Shown piece by piece: positions 24,351-37,385 of a stretch of 64,000 bases of DNA. The position numbers were made by a program, and so were the translations under genes. The stretch's first letter is position 1, and every line of letters starts with the position of its first letter. The DNA lies in assembly GCA_951804985.1 (NCBI GenBank), contig OX638134.1, positions 82,377,679-82,441,678 of the forward strand. The letters run 5' to 3'. The notes beneath the pieces are model-generated. The model saw nothing but the letters and a program-made list of their open reading frames with translations. It was not told the DNA's origin and did not search any database. This DNA comes from Dryomyza anilis. Taxonomy: Eukaryota > Arthropoda > Insecta > Diptera > Dryomyzidae.

Positions 24351-25619
24351 ATTCTAAATAACTATTGTCCCATAACTATAATCGAAAGTTTGTTTATGAC
24401 GTATATTGTATTATTCAACCGATGTAATATAAAATCAAAGTTAACTTTTTAGTATTCTTTTCTACTGGGGTGTGCTCGTACACAACAGCACTTATGCAGA
24501 AACAAACATCCGCACATTATAATTGTTTACTGCGCCACAAAAATGCATTTTATTGACTTTGTAGAAAATGCGGCGCTGCTGTTGTTGGTGCTGCTGCTGA
24601 CGCGCGTCCCCAATAATAAATAACATGCAATTTTATGCTGCATGTTGTTGCAGTGGCTTTACAACCAATGCCACAGCAACAACAATTACAACAACAAGAA
24701 CAAGAATAGCAGCAGCAGCAACAACAACAACAAAAGCAGCAACAGCAATTGCAGTTGCTGTTTTACTACAGCAAGTGCATAAATTCGCCATTTAAAAAAT
24801 TAAATTTAATTTAAAATTTTATTAATTTCAATTGCAACAACAATAACAACAAAAGGCAATTTTATGCTTTCATGTTGCTGCTGTTCAATGTTGTCGTTGT
24901 TGTTGTAGTTGTTGTCTGTTGTCGGCGACAATAGCTGCATAATGACTTTTGGAGAACATGACCGCGCGCGCACCTGTCACGGCGACAGATGTTGCCGTTG
25001 TTGCCGCAGCCGATGCAGCAACATCCAACATCCAGCAGCATTGACAACAGCAACCTCCTCCGCATTTAAACAGGAAATTAATTTATCGCAAATAATTCAA
25101 TTGCGTTTTTCAAAACAATAATTTATGTCAATAAAGGACATCGCAGGACACAGACAACATTGCAGCGCCACTTGTGGGCGGTGAAAGCAGCAGCGGCAAC
25201 ATCAACCAAAAAATAAAATAAAATAATAAAACACGCAGCAACAGCAGTTGCTGCAGCAACAGTTCAAACAATGCGCATATTTTCCAACAGCAGCAGCATT
25301 TAAAATGTTGTTGCTGCTGCCGCCTCCTGCTGCTGCTGCTGCAACATGGCGCCGCAACCACAAACGATTGCATTTAAATAATTAAAATGTTCCATTGACA
25401 AATTTGATTAAATCCAATTAAATTTATTATTGGCGCATTTTTTTACAAATTTCTTTTATTATTGTTTTTTATCATGCGAACATCGTCGTCAATGTCAACG
25501 TCATTTTAGTCGTGGGCGCTTGAAAAAAAAATATAAAATAAAAAATATTAACACAATTCATATTTTATGGTTTGATTTTCAGTTTTTTATATTTTGTATT
25601 AAAATTAAATAAGTAGTAA
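24351..25619. other. no gene seen; CAG/CTG tracts with self-complementary pairs
   Basis: CTG/TTG tracts (24575-24600, 24880-24920) and CAG/CAA tracts (24680-24760, 25230-25345) lie close together in opposite phase. For example, CAGCAGCAGCATTTAAAATG is followed by TTGTTGCTGCTG at 25288-25322, giving local hairpin potential. The open frames there are low complexity. Confidence 0.5.
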
Positions 25620-26790
25620 AACAAAATATATTTTTCACACAGTTAAATACTTGGATGAAAAAGTAGTAAAATAAAATAAGTATTAAAAATAGGAAAATAA
25701 AATTAGTATACAAAAGTAGTAAAATAGTATAGTATAAATTATTAATATAGTAGTAAATAGATGATACATTTTTTAAGTAGGAGAAGTACTAAAAAAATCG
25801 CCAAAATATATTTCAAAAATTCAATTACGAAAAAAAGAACTAATATTTTTTTTAAACATAAATTGATAAAAAGTAGCAAAATTAGTAATGAAAAAGTATT
25901 TAAAAAGTAGCCAAAAATAATTTTAAAAATGGTTAAGATAGTAAAAAAAGACACTGTTAAAAAAATATTAAAAATTGTAAAATGGTTTTTAAAGAACGAA
26001 TCAAAAAAGTAATAAAATTATTAAAAAGGTATTAAAAAAGAAGACAAAAAATATATTCAAATTCTAATAAGTTTTGTATCAAATAAGTACTAAAATAGCT
26101 GTAAACAATAATGAAAAAAGTTGTAGTAAAACATTTGTAAACAATTATTCAAAAAGTAGTAGATACAATAATTTTAAAAAACTAACAAAATGATTAAAAA
26201 TAATAATAAAAAGTATTAAAGTACTATTAAAAAATTACTAATAAAATAATAATTGCGAAAAAGTAGTAATTATTTTGTAATAAATATAATAATAAAAAAA
26301 TTAAAAACAGAAAAATATCATGAAAAACATTAATGGAAAGTAACGAATAAAGTAGTGAGAAATGTATTAAAAAAGTATTATATAAAAGAAAAAGTATTAA
26401 AAAAGTATTAGAAATTAATAAAATTACAAAAAATTGTAAAAGTATTAAAAAAGTAAAAAAATTCATTCAAATAAAATTCCAATTAATATTAAAAAAAAAG
26501 TACTAAAACAGTTGTAAACAATTTTTAAAAATGTATTTAAAAGAACAAAATGTTTTTAAAATAGTATTAAAAAATTTAGTAAAAAATAAATAAAATGTAG
26601 AACTGATTTTATAATCAATAAAAAATAATTTATGAAAAGTACCAAATAATTAGTGAAAAAGTGCTAAAAAAATGTATTAAAATAGTATTAAGTATTTAAA
26701 TATTGTAAAAAAGTAGACAACAATAATTAAAAAAAAGGTATTTTTATAAATACTTAAACACTATTAAAAAAAGTACGCAAAACAATGACA
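25620..26790 (+). repeat. degenerate AAAAAGTATTAAAA minisatellite
   Basis: Irregular tandem copies of AAAAAGTAGTAAAATA and AAAAAGTATTAAAA (about 13-16 bp) with many indels. Minus-strand Leu/Ile/Phe-rich frames (25742-25954, 26227-26466) are products of this repeat. Confidence 0.6.
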
Positions 26791-28934
26791 TTATCAAGAA
26801 TATGTTAATCAATGTTTGAACGAATAATAAATATGCTTGTCACAACGATATACATATTGTTTACGTTTACGTCACTATTTTTTTTTTGTTCTGAATACTT
26901 CTGCCAACCACATAAATAACTAAAACTATGCAAATTATGATTATATTACAAATATGTTAATGTTTGTGATAATAATTTAAATGTTTCGTACACTAAGAAA
27001 ACTGAATTGTTATGATAGTTTTGCAGCAATCACTTCGCAACTTAAAGTAACATGTCACAAGAATTATAATATGCACTAAATACAAATAAACTTGTACCAA
27101 AAATGTAAGAATTTGTAAATATCCCATTTTTGTATTACTTAAGCGATTTTTCCCATAAACATCAAGAACAATTTCATACTTGTTGTAGATATAACGCAAC
27201 TACTGATTAAATAACTAGAATGCGAAAATATAAATATTATATAAATATTAATGCTTTTGCAGCAAAACATTTCTTATTTTTATAAATTTAACAAAAAAAA
27301 TGTCCAATATTTGACTAGAGTAATTTTCAAGTCAAATGTTGTTCAGCGCAGTTATACTTTTGAAATGTGTTTTGTATACTTTGTGTATAAATTATTTTTA
27401 AAAAACTATGCTGTTAATTACGATATACATTTTTTCAAATAATATGTAAATATGCTGTGCTTGTAATTTAAATGTTTAAATCAACCCTGTGCATTTTGTC
27501 ACAGCCATATTAATATTATTTATTTTTGTGTATATCTGTTATATGTTGTGAATATTTTAGCCAACCACTTTATTTTGGTTATAATTTAAATGTTCCAGTC
27601 AATCATATATACTTGTCTTAACCATAACAATATTGTGAATGGATGCGATTATCATTTAAATATTTTAAAGATTTGAATCAATCTTGAAAATATAAAAATT
27701 ATGTGTATAACTAAAAAAAACACCATTTAATTTATTAACAAAAATAAACTAATGCTTGTAAATACTATTTAAATTTTACGACAATCATACGAACGTTACT
27801 TAAAATTGCGCATCAGTCTTATAAATGATGTAAAAACTATTACAAACCACGTAAATAAATTAAATAATCATGAATATTATTATAATAAAAACCTATAATT
27901 ATTTTTAATGTTTACACCTACCATGATAATGTTTGTCATAATCATTTAAAAATATGTTGTCTTTGAAATGTTGTAAATATACATTTGCCAGTCATATCAA
28001 TGATAAGAGCAATCACATGTATATTGGTGCCAAGCAAGCATATGTATGTCCCCAAAAATGTATATATTTTAGGCAACCACTTAAATGATTATGCTCGTTT
28101 TAATTGATTTGTCGTAACTGCCATATATTTTCAAATAAGCTCATAATCAAATCAGAAATGCATATGTTAATCAAACGCACGAAAATTTGCAATTTTAATA
28201 TTTTCAAAGTGTTGTCAGAGATCAATGTGCGAAGTGTTGCCAAAACGAAAATATTTGCGCTAGTGGCTAAAATGCATTTAAATCAAAATCAAAAGTACAT
28301 GTGAGCGGTATGGGTCAAATGCTGATGTCGTTGTTGGCTAAAAGATAAATAGACAGGCATTAGCAGGGGGACAACAAACAGACCTCTGTACAGACCGACC
28401 GTCCGACATATAACTGACAGCATCATGTAGCGAAGATCAAATAATCAATTCGAACAAATATAGCATTTCAAACTTTTCGCTGAAAATTCATTAAAATTTT
28501 GATTTAATTTCGGTGCCGGGCACTTGTACGAATTGCGCTGATGTGGCAGAATGGCTGAGTGGGGCTGACTGACTGACTGGCTGGCTGGTGTGCCAACCAA
28601 GTTTTGATTGCAGTTTTCGATTTTGATTTTAACGCAAATAAAATTTATTTGTCAAAAGTACCCCATATGCTGGCGCATGCTGGACTGAACCGGACTGAAC
28701 CGGACTCGATATTGGTTGGCAGCGAAAATTCATTTTAATTTTGCTGATTTCTGCCAATCATAATTAATCAAAAAACGCATGTGGAGTGTGGAGCAGAGGA
28801 AGGGTCCGACAATCACTCGACGCTCGAGTAACTGCAATATTTCATACAAATGCTTGAGTTTAATTGAAAATATAACACAAGTGCTTTTTTGTAATTTATA
28901 TTAAAAATTTCAAGAAGTTTTTTGAAATGTACTT
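26791..28934. other. no gene seen; old ATAATTTAAATGTTT relic
   Basis: The word AATTTAAATGTT or a close variant recurs at about 26970, 27468, 27585, 27655 and 27940, often followed by a TCAATCATAT-like stretch. This suggests decayed repeats. A GACTGACTGACTGGCTGGCTGG run lies at about 28560-28590. Confidence 0.35.
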
Positions 28935-29715
28935 TGTAATGTATTGGAATTGAATTTATAGAGAAAAATTGAATTTTTAAGTGATAAATTAAATTTTTAG
29001 TGAAAAATTGAATTTTTAGTGAAAATTTGAATTTTTAGTGAAAATATGAATTTTATAGTGAAAAATTTATTTTTTTAGCGAATAATTGAATTTTTAGTAA
29101 AAATTGAATTTTTAATGAAAAATTTAATTTTTATTGAAAAATTGAATTTTTAGTGAAAATGGAATTTTTAGTGAAAAATTTAATGTTTAATGCAAAAATT
29201 GAATTTATAGTGAAAAATTGAAATGTTAGTGAAAAAATGAATTTTAAATGCAAAAATTGAATTTTTAGAGAAAAATTGAATTTTTAGAGAAAAATTGAAT
29301 TTTTTGTGAAAAATTGAACTTTTAGTGAAAAATTGATTTTTTAGTAAAAATTTAATTTTAACTGAAAAATTGAATTTTAATTGAAAAATTTAATTTAACT
29401 GAAAAATTGATATTTTAGTGAAAAATGAATTTTAGTGAAAAATTGAATTTTTAATGAAAAATTGAATTTTTAATGAAAAATTTAATTTTGTAATGAAAAA
29501 TTGAATTTTTAATGAAAAATTAAATTTTTAATGAAAAATTGAATTTTTAATGAAAAATTGAATTTTTAATGAAAAATTGAATTTTCTTGAAAAATTGAAT
29601 TTTTAATGAAAAATTAAAATTTTTGTAAAAAATTTAGTTTTTAATGAATAATTTAATTTTTAGTGAAAAATTAAAATTTTTAGTGATAAATGGAATTTTT
29701 GATGAAAAATGATAA
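28935..29715 (+). repeat. 19 bp minisatellite AAAAATTGAATTTTTAGTG/AATG
   Basis: A degenerate array in the same orientation as 12295-14610. A local subfamily with AATGAAAAATTGAATTTTT is amplified at 29420-29600. Confidence 0.9.
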
Positions 29716-31209
29716 ATTGATTTTTTGGTGTTTTTTGTTATCTTATAATTGTAATAACATTAGACCATATTTAATGATTTGTTTGTAACAAACAATTTGA
29801 ATAATTACCTAATAGTTTGATATATACCGACTTTTGCTACATAATATATTTGCAACAATCGTTTTATATTTACGTGAATCATTTTTAAATACAAAGGAGA
29901 ATTATAGTTTTCTGAAAAAACAATCAGATTTTTTTTTATTTTCCACAAACATTTTAACAATTACTTGTTAGTTTTATATACATGGATTTTAGCAACAATT
30001 ATTTTTCTTAAAATCATTTTATATTTACGTCAAGCATTTAAGAAACAAATGGCAAAGCACATTCAAAGACATAAAGAATGCGTTACTCCCTAGTCCCAGC
30101 CTGATGACTTGACACCATCAGGCATTTTTTTTCTGCTTTGTCGTTATTGCAATAAAAATACCAATAATTTCAATAATTTGCGAGACAAAAAAAATGCAAA
30201 TGAAATATAAAAAAGAAATAAAATACATAACAATCGAAATAATGCAATAACGGCAACGCATTTAAATCATTGAAAACTCATACGATAAACAATAAAAAAG
30301 AATTTAATGTCCTTTTATGCTATAATGGCGCTGTGTGGAATGAAACGAAGAATGGGCGGAATGAACGGATGGCTGGCTGGCTGGTTGGAATCAATGAGAA
30401 TGAGTTGGGTCTGCTGCTGCTGTTGCTGACTTGGTGTTGTTGCTTGTTGTTTGCATCCGCATCCGCTGCAAACTTCGCAACAAACAACAGAAAGAGTTTC
30501 GTGCTTTATTTGGGCGCCATTTTTCTCATTTGCTGTTATTGTTGCTGCTGGTACTGTTGGTGGCATCATGTGGCAGCAGCAAAAATATGCAATTCTTCAT
30601 CGGGTTTTTGGAGCAGGCTTCCGCAAAAATTCTTTTTTATTTTCGTCAATTCAACATTGTTGGCAGAACGTTCTATAAGCCATAAAATGTTTTTATTTGT
30701 TGCTGCTGCTACTACCATTGCTGTTGTTTGTGATGAAGTTGTTGTTGTTGTCTATGTTGCTGTTGTTATTGCTGTTGCTACTGCTGTCGTTGTGTTTGTC
30801 ATTTTTAATTCGAAAGCACATAAAAACTGACATTTCGAATTTGTTCGATAACATTTTGAAGAACTCATAAAAATTGAAGCCGCATTTTAGGCGCTGCCTC
30901 GCTGTCATGCTAAGTGCAATTAGTGCGTTGATGGATGATGATGACGAGAACGAGGACGACAACGATGATGATGATGACTACGACGATGACATCGAGCAAC
31001 GTTGTGCTCCGAAATAGAGCAACAAATATTAGGCCTTAAAATCAAGGTTGCTGAAGTAGGGTGGCGCTTGACAGACAAATGCTGGTTATGTGCTTTGTGT
31101 TTAAAGCAATTATTCGATAAAATACTAAAACAAATATCGAAAACGTGGAATAATTCAAAATGCAATAACAAAATAACAATAAAAATATATTTGACTTTAT
31201 TAACGATAA
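29716..31209. other. no gene seen; CTG/GTT trinucleotide tracts
   Basis: CTGCTGTTGCTG and GTTGTTGTT tracts cover about 30410-30790, and a GATGATGATGAC run lies at 30935-30990. The 186-codon plus-strand frame at 30270-30830 is built on these tracts (runs of Leu, Cys, Val and Ala). It has no domain and is not supported as a gene. Confidence 0.5.
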
Positions 31210-32665
31210 ACGAATTCCGACACAAAATTTAAAACCTTCACTAAATTTAAAAGCTTTCACTACAAATTAAAATTTTCACTCAAAAATTAAAATTTTTAAT
31301 ATAAATTAAAATGTTTACTAAAAAATTCAAATTTTTACTAAAAATTCAATTTTTCACTAAAAATTCAATTTTTCACTAAAAATTCCATTTTTCACTAAAA
31401 ATTCAAATTTTCCTTAAAAATTCAATTTTTCACTAAAAATTCAATTTTTAACTAAAAATTCAATTTTTCACTAAAAATTAAACTTTTCACTAAAAATTCA
31501 ATATTTCACTAAAAATTAAATTTTTCACTAAAAATTGAATTTTTAATTAAAAATTAAATTTTTCACTAAAAATTCAATTTTTCACTAAAAATTCCATTTT
31601 TCACTAAAAATTCAATTTTTAACTAAAAATTAAATTTTTAATTAAAAATTCAATTTTTAATTATAAATTAAATTTTTCACTAAAAGTACAATTTTTAACT
31701 AAAAATTCAATTATAACTAATTATAACTATTCAATTTTAAATAAAAATTCAATTTCTCAATAAAAATTCAATTTTAAATAAAAATTCAAATTTTCATTAA
31801 AAATTCATTTTTTCACCAAAAATTCAAATTTTCACAAAAAATAAATTTTTCAAAAATTCAATTTTTCACTAAGAATTCAATTATTCACCAAAAATTCAAT
31901 TTTTAACTAAAAATTCAAATTTTCACTAAAAATTAAATTTTTAACTAAAAATTCCATTTTTAACTAAAAATTCAATTTTTAATTAAAAATTCCATTTTTA
32001 ACAAAAAATTCAATTTTTAACTAAAAATTCAATTTTTTATTATTAATTAAATTTTTCACTAAAAATTCAATGATTAACTAAAAATTCAATTATAACTATT
32101 TAATTTTAAATTTAAATTAAAATGTTCACTAAAAAATTCAAATTTTTACTAAAAAGTCAATTTTTAACTAAAAATTCAATTTTTAATTAAAAATTCAATT
32201 TTTTATTATTAATTAAATTTTTCACTAAAAATTAAATTTTTAACTAAAAATTCAATTTTTAATTAAAAATTAAATTTTTTATTATTAATTAAATTTTTCA
32301 CGAAAAATTAAATTTTTCACTAAAAATTAAAATTTTCACTAAAAATTCAATGTTTAACTAAAATTTCAATTATAACTATTCAATTTTAAATAAAAAATCA
32401 ACTTTTCACTAAAAATTTAACTTTTCACTAAAAATTCAAATTTTCACTAAAAATTCAAATTTTCACTAAAAATTCAAATTTTCTCTAAAAATTCAGATTT
32501 TCACTAAAAATTCATTTTTTCTCCAAAAATTTAAATTTTCACAGATTCAATAAAAATGTTCACAAAAAATAAATTTTTCATAAAACTCAAATTTTCATTT
32601 AAAATGTATTTTTTAAATATGTCAAAAATTTAATGTTTCACTAAAAATTTAATTTTTCATTAAAT
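31210..32665 (-). repeat. 19 bp minisatellite, inverted orientation (TTTTTCACTAAAAATTCAA)
   Basis: Reverse complement of the AGTGAAAAATTGAATTTTTA family. Sub-blocks recur: TTTTATTATTAATTAAATTTT at about 32033, 32203 and 32276, and TCAATTATAACTATT at about 31712, 32086 and 32366. Confidence 0.92.
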
Positions 32666-33629
32666 GAACATTTTTTGCTCAGCTGTTGCTTCGTTATCCT
32701 TGTGCTCTGTATGTGTGAATCCTTTAATAAATCACTGTTGATGAACGACAAACCAACCACCCGACATTAAAGCTGTTTGTCATACAGCTTGAGTGTCAAA
32801 TGTTTTAAGTAAATAGGACTCTGCTGCTTGTCAGGCTGCGCCTATTCAGACTGTGCTGCGCCTCAGGTTTTAGCTGATGTTGACCAGCAACATTTATTTA
32901 AGATTAATTTGTTGAACATTTTTTTTGGTACTTCTTATTAAAATTTATTTGCATGCAAAACATGTAAATGTGGCAACGTTGTGCGCAGATTTAATGATTG
33001 AAATCGCGGCGTTTGTTTTGTGTTGCCACAAAATACAAAGTAAACAATTTTGCTGTTGCTGCCAACAAAAAGCAACAGCAGCAACAACAGCATCTGCGGC
33101 ACACAGCATGAGTGAATGTTGTCCTCGTAGTCGTCAGTTGTTGCGAGACAAATGCCAGACAGCTGGACAGACATATGGATAGACATTTGGATAGACAGCA
33201 ACAAATGCGAAACAGTTTCTCGTGGATTTGGACGCCGCTTCAAAGAGCCGACAGCCGATTTCGCGGCTTTGAGGCATATGCTGGCTTCTTCAAGGAGTCT
33301 GCTTCAAGTCCAGCCACATCCTTGCGTATTCATTTTATACAATAAGTATTCACATACTTATGTGGTTCAGTTCTATTTTGTGGCGCATTATTTTATTCAA
33401 TTTTCATTGGTTTTTCACTTGGCTGCGACCGGATTTTGTCTTTGCGCGATTCTTTTCTTACTGCAACGCAGTTGGCGGAGAGATGAATTGCAACAAGGAA
33501 TTCAACTCGTTCAGCTATAACATGTTTAGATACCAGATACTCATTTTTTTCATGCGAACAAAGTGTGTTGTCATTTTTATTTATATTTATGCAAGGAAAC
33601 GTATCAGAACTTCATATATCCTCTTTTTG
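32666..33629. other. no gene seen; single-copy DNA
   Basis: A slightly GC-richer stretch at 32930-33330 with CAACAGCAG, and overlapping open frames on both strands up to 122 codons long. None shows a domain or splice context that I recognise. Confidence 0.4.
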
Positions 33630-34800
33630 AGTTCATGTTGTTCATTTTTTTTTTGTGAAAACTACTCATTTAATTTTGTTGAAACTTTCCAATTATACAT
33701 TTTGTAATTTAAACTAAATATGAGCCAATTTACAGCCAAATCATTCGAAGGAAAGTCATTTCACTATAAGTGGACATAGGTTGGAAAAGCGGTAATGGTC
33801 GGTAAATTGGTCTGCCTGCAAGCTAATGCATTAAAATTTTTTATGTAATTACTTTAGACTAAAACCAATTACCCAAAAGCAAAATGTTTGCATATATACA
33901 AATGCTTTTTAAGTTATATATGATTTTTTTTTTATTTTCCCTTAGTTTTTTTTTTATATTGAACTAAAATTATTTTGTTCTCAAAACTATTTGTTTAATT
34001 TTGTTGAAATTCTACAGTTATGAATTTTAATATATTTACAATTCGTGGCTAAAATTACAGCGAAATCGATCGAAAGACAGTAATTTCATTAAAAGGCAAC
34101 ATACGTTACAAAGGCGGTAATAGTGGGTAACTTTGTCTGTCTGCAAGCTAAAGCATTGACAGTTTTTATGAATGTTCTTAACACTAAAAGCAATTATCCA
34201 AAGTAAAATTTATTAATAAATACAAAATGTTATTTAAAATCAGCTTTTTGTGTTTCTCCTTAGTTTTCTTAAGTTGAACTAACATTTTTTTATTCTCAAA
34301 ACTACTTGTTAAATTTTATTAAAACTTTGTAGTTATACCTTTTTAAATATATGCTATTCGTGACAAAAATTATAGCAAAATCGATCGAGAGGCAGTAATT
34401 TTATTAATAGGTCACATAGGTTAAAAAAGCAGTATAGTTCAATAACTTTGTCTGCATACAAGATAGGGCATTTAAATTTTCAATGAGTCGACTTAAGTCT
34501 AAATATAATTACGAAAAGAAAATCTAATACATGCATTTTTATAATATAACAATAAAATTTCAGCTGTTTACCATTAGTTTAAGATTCACTGAAATTAATT
34601 TGTTCTCAAAACTACTTGTTTAATTTTATTGAAAATTTGTAGTAATGCTTTTCAATATATATACTATTCGTGGCTAAAATTACAGTGAAATCGAATGAAA
34701 GACAGTCATAGGTAACATTGGTTAAAAAGTAGTAAAGGTCTGGAACTTTGTCTGCATACAAACTAAAGCTATATTAGCATTTTTATTTTAACAATTCTAT
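33630..34800 (+). repeat. four-copy tandem repeat, 300-324 bp unit
   Basis: The TCTGC(C/A)T(G/A)CA marker occurs at 33811, 34135 (as TCTGTCTGCA), 34451 and 34751 (spacing 324, 316, 300). Each copy also has, in the same order, a TTTAATTTTGTTGAAA-like stretch, GGCTAAAATTACAGCGAAATC, GACAGTAATTTCATTA and a GGTAAC(T/A)TTGTCTGC block. No coding potential is shared by the copies. Confidence 0.85.
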
Positions 34801-36044
34801 AAGCTAACGTTAGGATTTATACTAAACGATGCTAGAAACTGTATTTAGTAAAAAAAAATAGGGCATTTGTTATAAATTTGCTGTTTAAAGAATGAAAATG
34901 AATTTTAAAGTATTTTCTAGAATTTTTATATTGTTTTGATTTCAAAAAACCATAAATAAAACAAGCGAATACAAGTCGTTATTGGGATAGTTTTAATATA
35001 TTTTATCTAATACAAATGGATAAAAATTTAATTTGGTGTCATGGCGTATGAGCAACATTTATAAAAAGTTTCTTTAATTTTTAATATTAAGCTGTATAAT
35101 ATTTTTCCAAAAATTAAATTATATATTTTCAAATACATAATAGAAATTCAAAAAAAAAATACTAATGAATAAATAATAAAAATGTTAAGATTTAAAAACG
35201 TATGAGCAACACTATATTAATTTCGTATTTTTATTTATCTGACTTCCAAAATGTTAGTTTATATAATTTAAAGATTGCTGAAATATGTACTATATTTTTA
35301 AAATTAAACATAAAATAAAAACATAAAAAAAATCATTTAATAAAGAAATTCTCGAAATGTGCGCCATGTGGTATGAGTAACTTTTTAGTACATTGAATTA
35401 TTAAAAATTTGCTGTTGACACAAATTTTTGCTTCAATTAACGTTGATGTTCGACAAGAGCAGCAGCAACAGCAGCAGTTGTTGTTAGCCAGCAACTGCTG
35501 TTGCTGTCGATGCTGCTGCTGATGTTCATTACGCGGCACACAAAGCAGCAATTTGAGCAACAAATGAACGAGCAACAGCAGAGCTCGTGCAACGTGCTAC
35601 TGCCAAAGGACTAACGAGCAACAGGATGCTACTGAAGGACAGACAGGACATCAAGCAGAAGAAGAAGAAAAAAACTTGCATGTAAATAATACAGCAACAA
35701 CAAAGCAAACAAGTGATGAAAACTAACAAAGAAAAATGAAAAATCAAAGGACTCAATGCATGGCCGACAGACTGATGTTTAGACCAAGAGGCAAAGTATG
35801 AACTGAAGATATGTAGGAGATGTAGCAAAAAAATAAAGAGATTGAGAAGTAGATATTGGGAAGTTGGTGATATTGTGTTATAGTTAAAAGCGATGCAAGG
35901 CTAAATACACTCAGAATCATCAACACAAACGAGAGATTGTTGGAAATGCTGCATAAACTATGTGCCAACTAAAAAATATTATATAAAAATCACTGATAGC
36001 AACGAAAATAAAATGAACAACAAAACATGACAGGAGGAACAGTG
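34801..36044. other. no gene seen; CAG/CTG inverted repeat at 35457-35521
   Basis: CAGCAGCAACAGCAGCAGTTG (35458-35480) and CAACTGCTGTTGCTG with CTGCTGCTG (35492-35521) are complementary and could fold. Frames across this region are low complexity. The rest is AT-rich single-copy DNA. Confidence 0.5.
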
Positions 36045-37385
36045 GATATTTTTATTAAAATTTTGAACTAAAAATTTAATTTTGAACTAAAAATTCAATT
36101 TAGAACTAAAAATTCAATTTTGAACTAAAAATTCAAATTTTCAACAAAAGTTCAATTTTGAACTAAAAATTCAATTTTGAATTAAAAATTAAATTTTGAA
36201 CTAAAAATTCAATTTTGAACAAAAATTCGGTTTTGAACTAAAAATTCTATTTTAAACTAAAAAATCAATTATTATCTAAAAATTAAATTTTGAATTAAAA
36301 ATTCAATTTTGAATTAAAAATTCAATTTTGAACTAAAAATTAAATTTTGAACTAAAAATTCAATTTTGAACAAAAAATTCAATTATTAACTAAAAATTCA
36401 ATTTCGAATTAAAAATTCAATTTTGAATAAAAAATTGAATTTTGAACTAAAAATTCAATTTTGAACTAAAAATTCAATTTTGAACTAAAAATTCAATTTT
36501 GAACTAAAAATTCAATTTTGAATTAAAAATTCAATTTTGAATACAAAATTGAATTTTGAACTAAAAATTCAATTTTGAACTAAAAATTCAATTTTGAACT
36601 AAAAATTCAATTTTGAACTAAAAATTCAATTTTGAACTAAAAATTCAATTTTGAACTAAAAATTCAATTTTGAATTAAAAATTCAATTTTGAATACAAAA
36701 TTGAATTTTGAACTAAAAATTCAATTTTGAACTAAAAATTCAATTTTGAACTAAAAATTCAATTTTGAACTAAAAATTCAATTTTGAAATAAAAATTCAA
36801 TTTTGAAATAAAAATTCAATTTTGAACTAAAAATTCAATTTTGAACTAAAAATTCAATTTTGAACTAAAAATTCAATTTTGAACTAAAAATTCAATTTTG
36901 AACTAAAAATTCAAATTTTGAACAAAAATTCAATTTTGAACTAAAAATTCTATTTTGAATTAAAAATTAAATTTCAAAAAAAATTAAATAGAACTAAAAA
37001 TTCAATTTTGAACTAAAAATTCTATTTTAAACTAAAAAATCAATTATTAACTAAAAAATCAATTATTAACTAAAAATTCAATTTTGAAATAAAAATTCAA
37101 TTTTGAAATAAAAATTCAATTTTGAACCAAAAATTTTAATTATGAACTAAAAATTTAATTTTGAATTAAAAATTCAATTTTGAATTAAAAATTTTGAACT
37201 AAAAATTCGATTTTGAACTAAAAATTTTATTTTGAATTAAAAATTCAATTTTGAATTAAAGATTCAATAATTAACTAAAAATTAAATTTTAAACTAAAAA
37301 TTTAATTTCAAACAAAAAAATTCAATTTTAAACAAAAAAAAATTCAATTTGGAACAAAACATTAATTTTGAACTAAAATTTCCAA
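36045..37385 (-). repeat. 19 bp minisatellite, AGTTC subtype inverted (TTTTGAACTAAAAATTCAA)
   Basis: A regular array with the same subtype as 3170-3645 on the other strand. A marker variant GAATA(C/A)AAAATTGAATTTTG appears at 36425, 36539 and 36691. These spacings are exactly 6 and 8 units of 19 bp (114 and 152 bp), showing block amplification. Degenerate units trail to about 37620. Confidence 0.95.

Noticed and set aside
30270..30830. Longest open frame in the window, 186 codons
   Set aside because: It is made of CTG/GTT/GCT trinucleotide tracts (Leu, Val, Cys, Ala runs), which rarely contain stops. It has no domain, and a minus-strand frame overlaps the same tract.
33152..33707. Overlapping plus-strand frames up to 122 codons
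   Set aside because: They are in different phases over the same DNA, have no recognisable domain, and run into the 300 bp tandem repeat.
3170..37385. CRISPR-like regular repeats
   Set aside because: These are contiguous 18-19 bp tandem units without unique spacers, in insect DNA.
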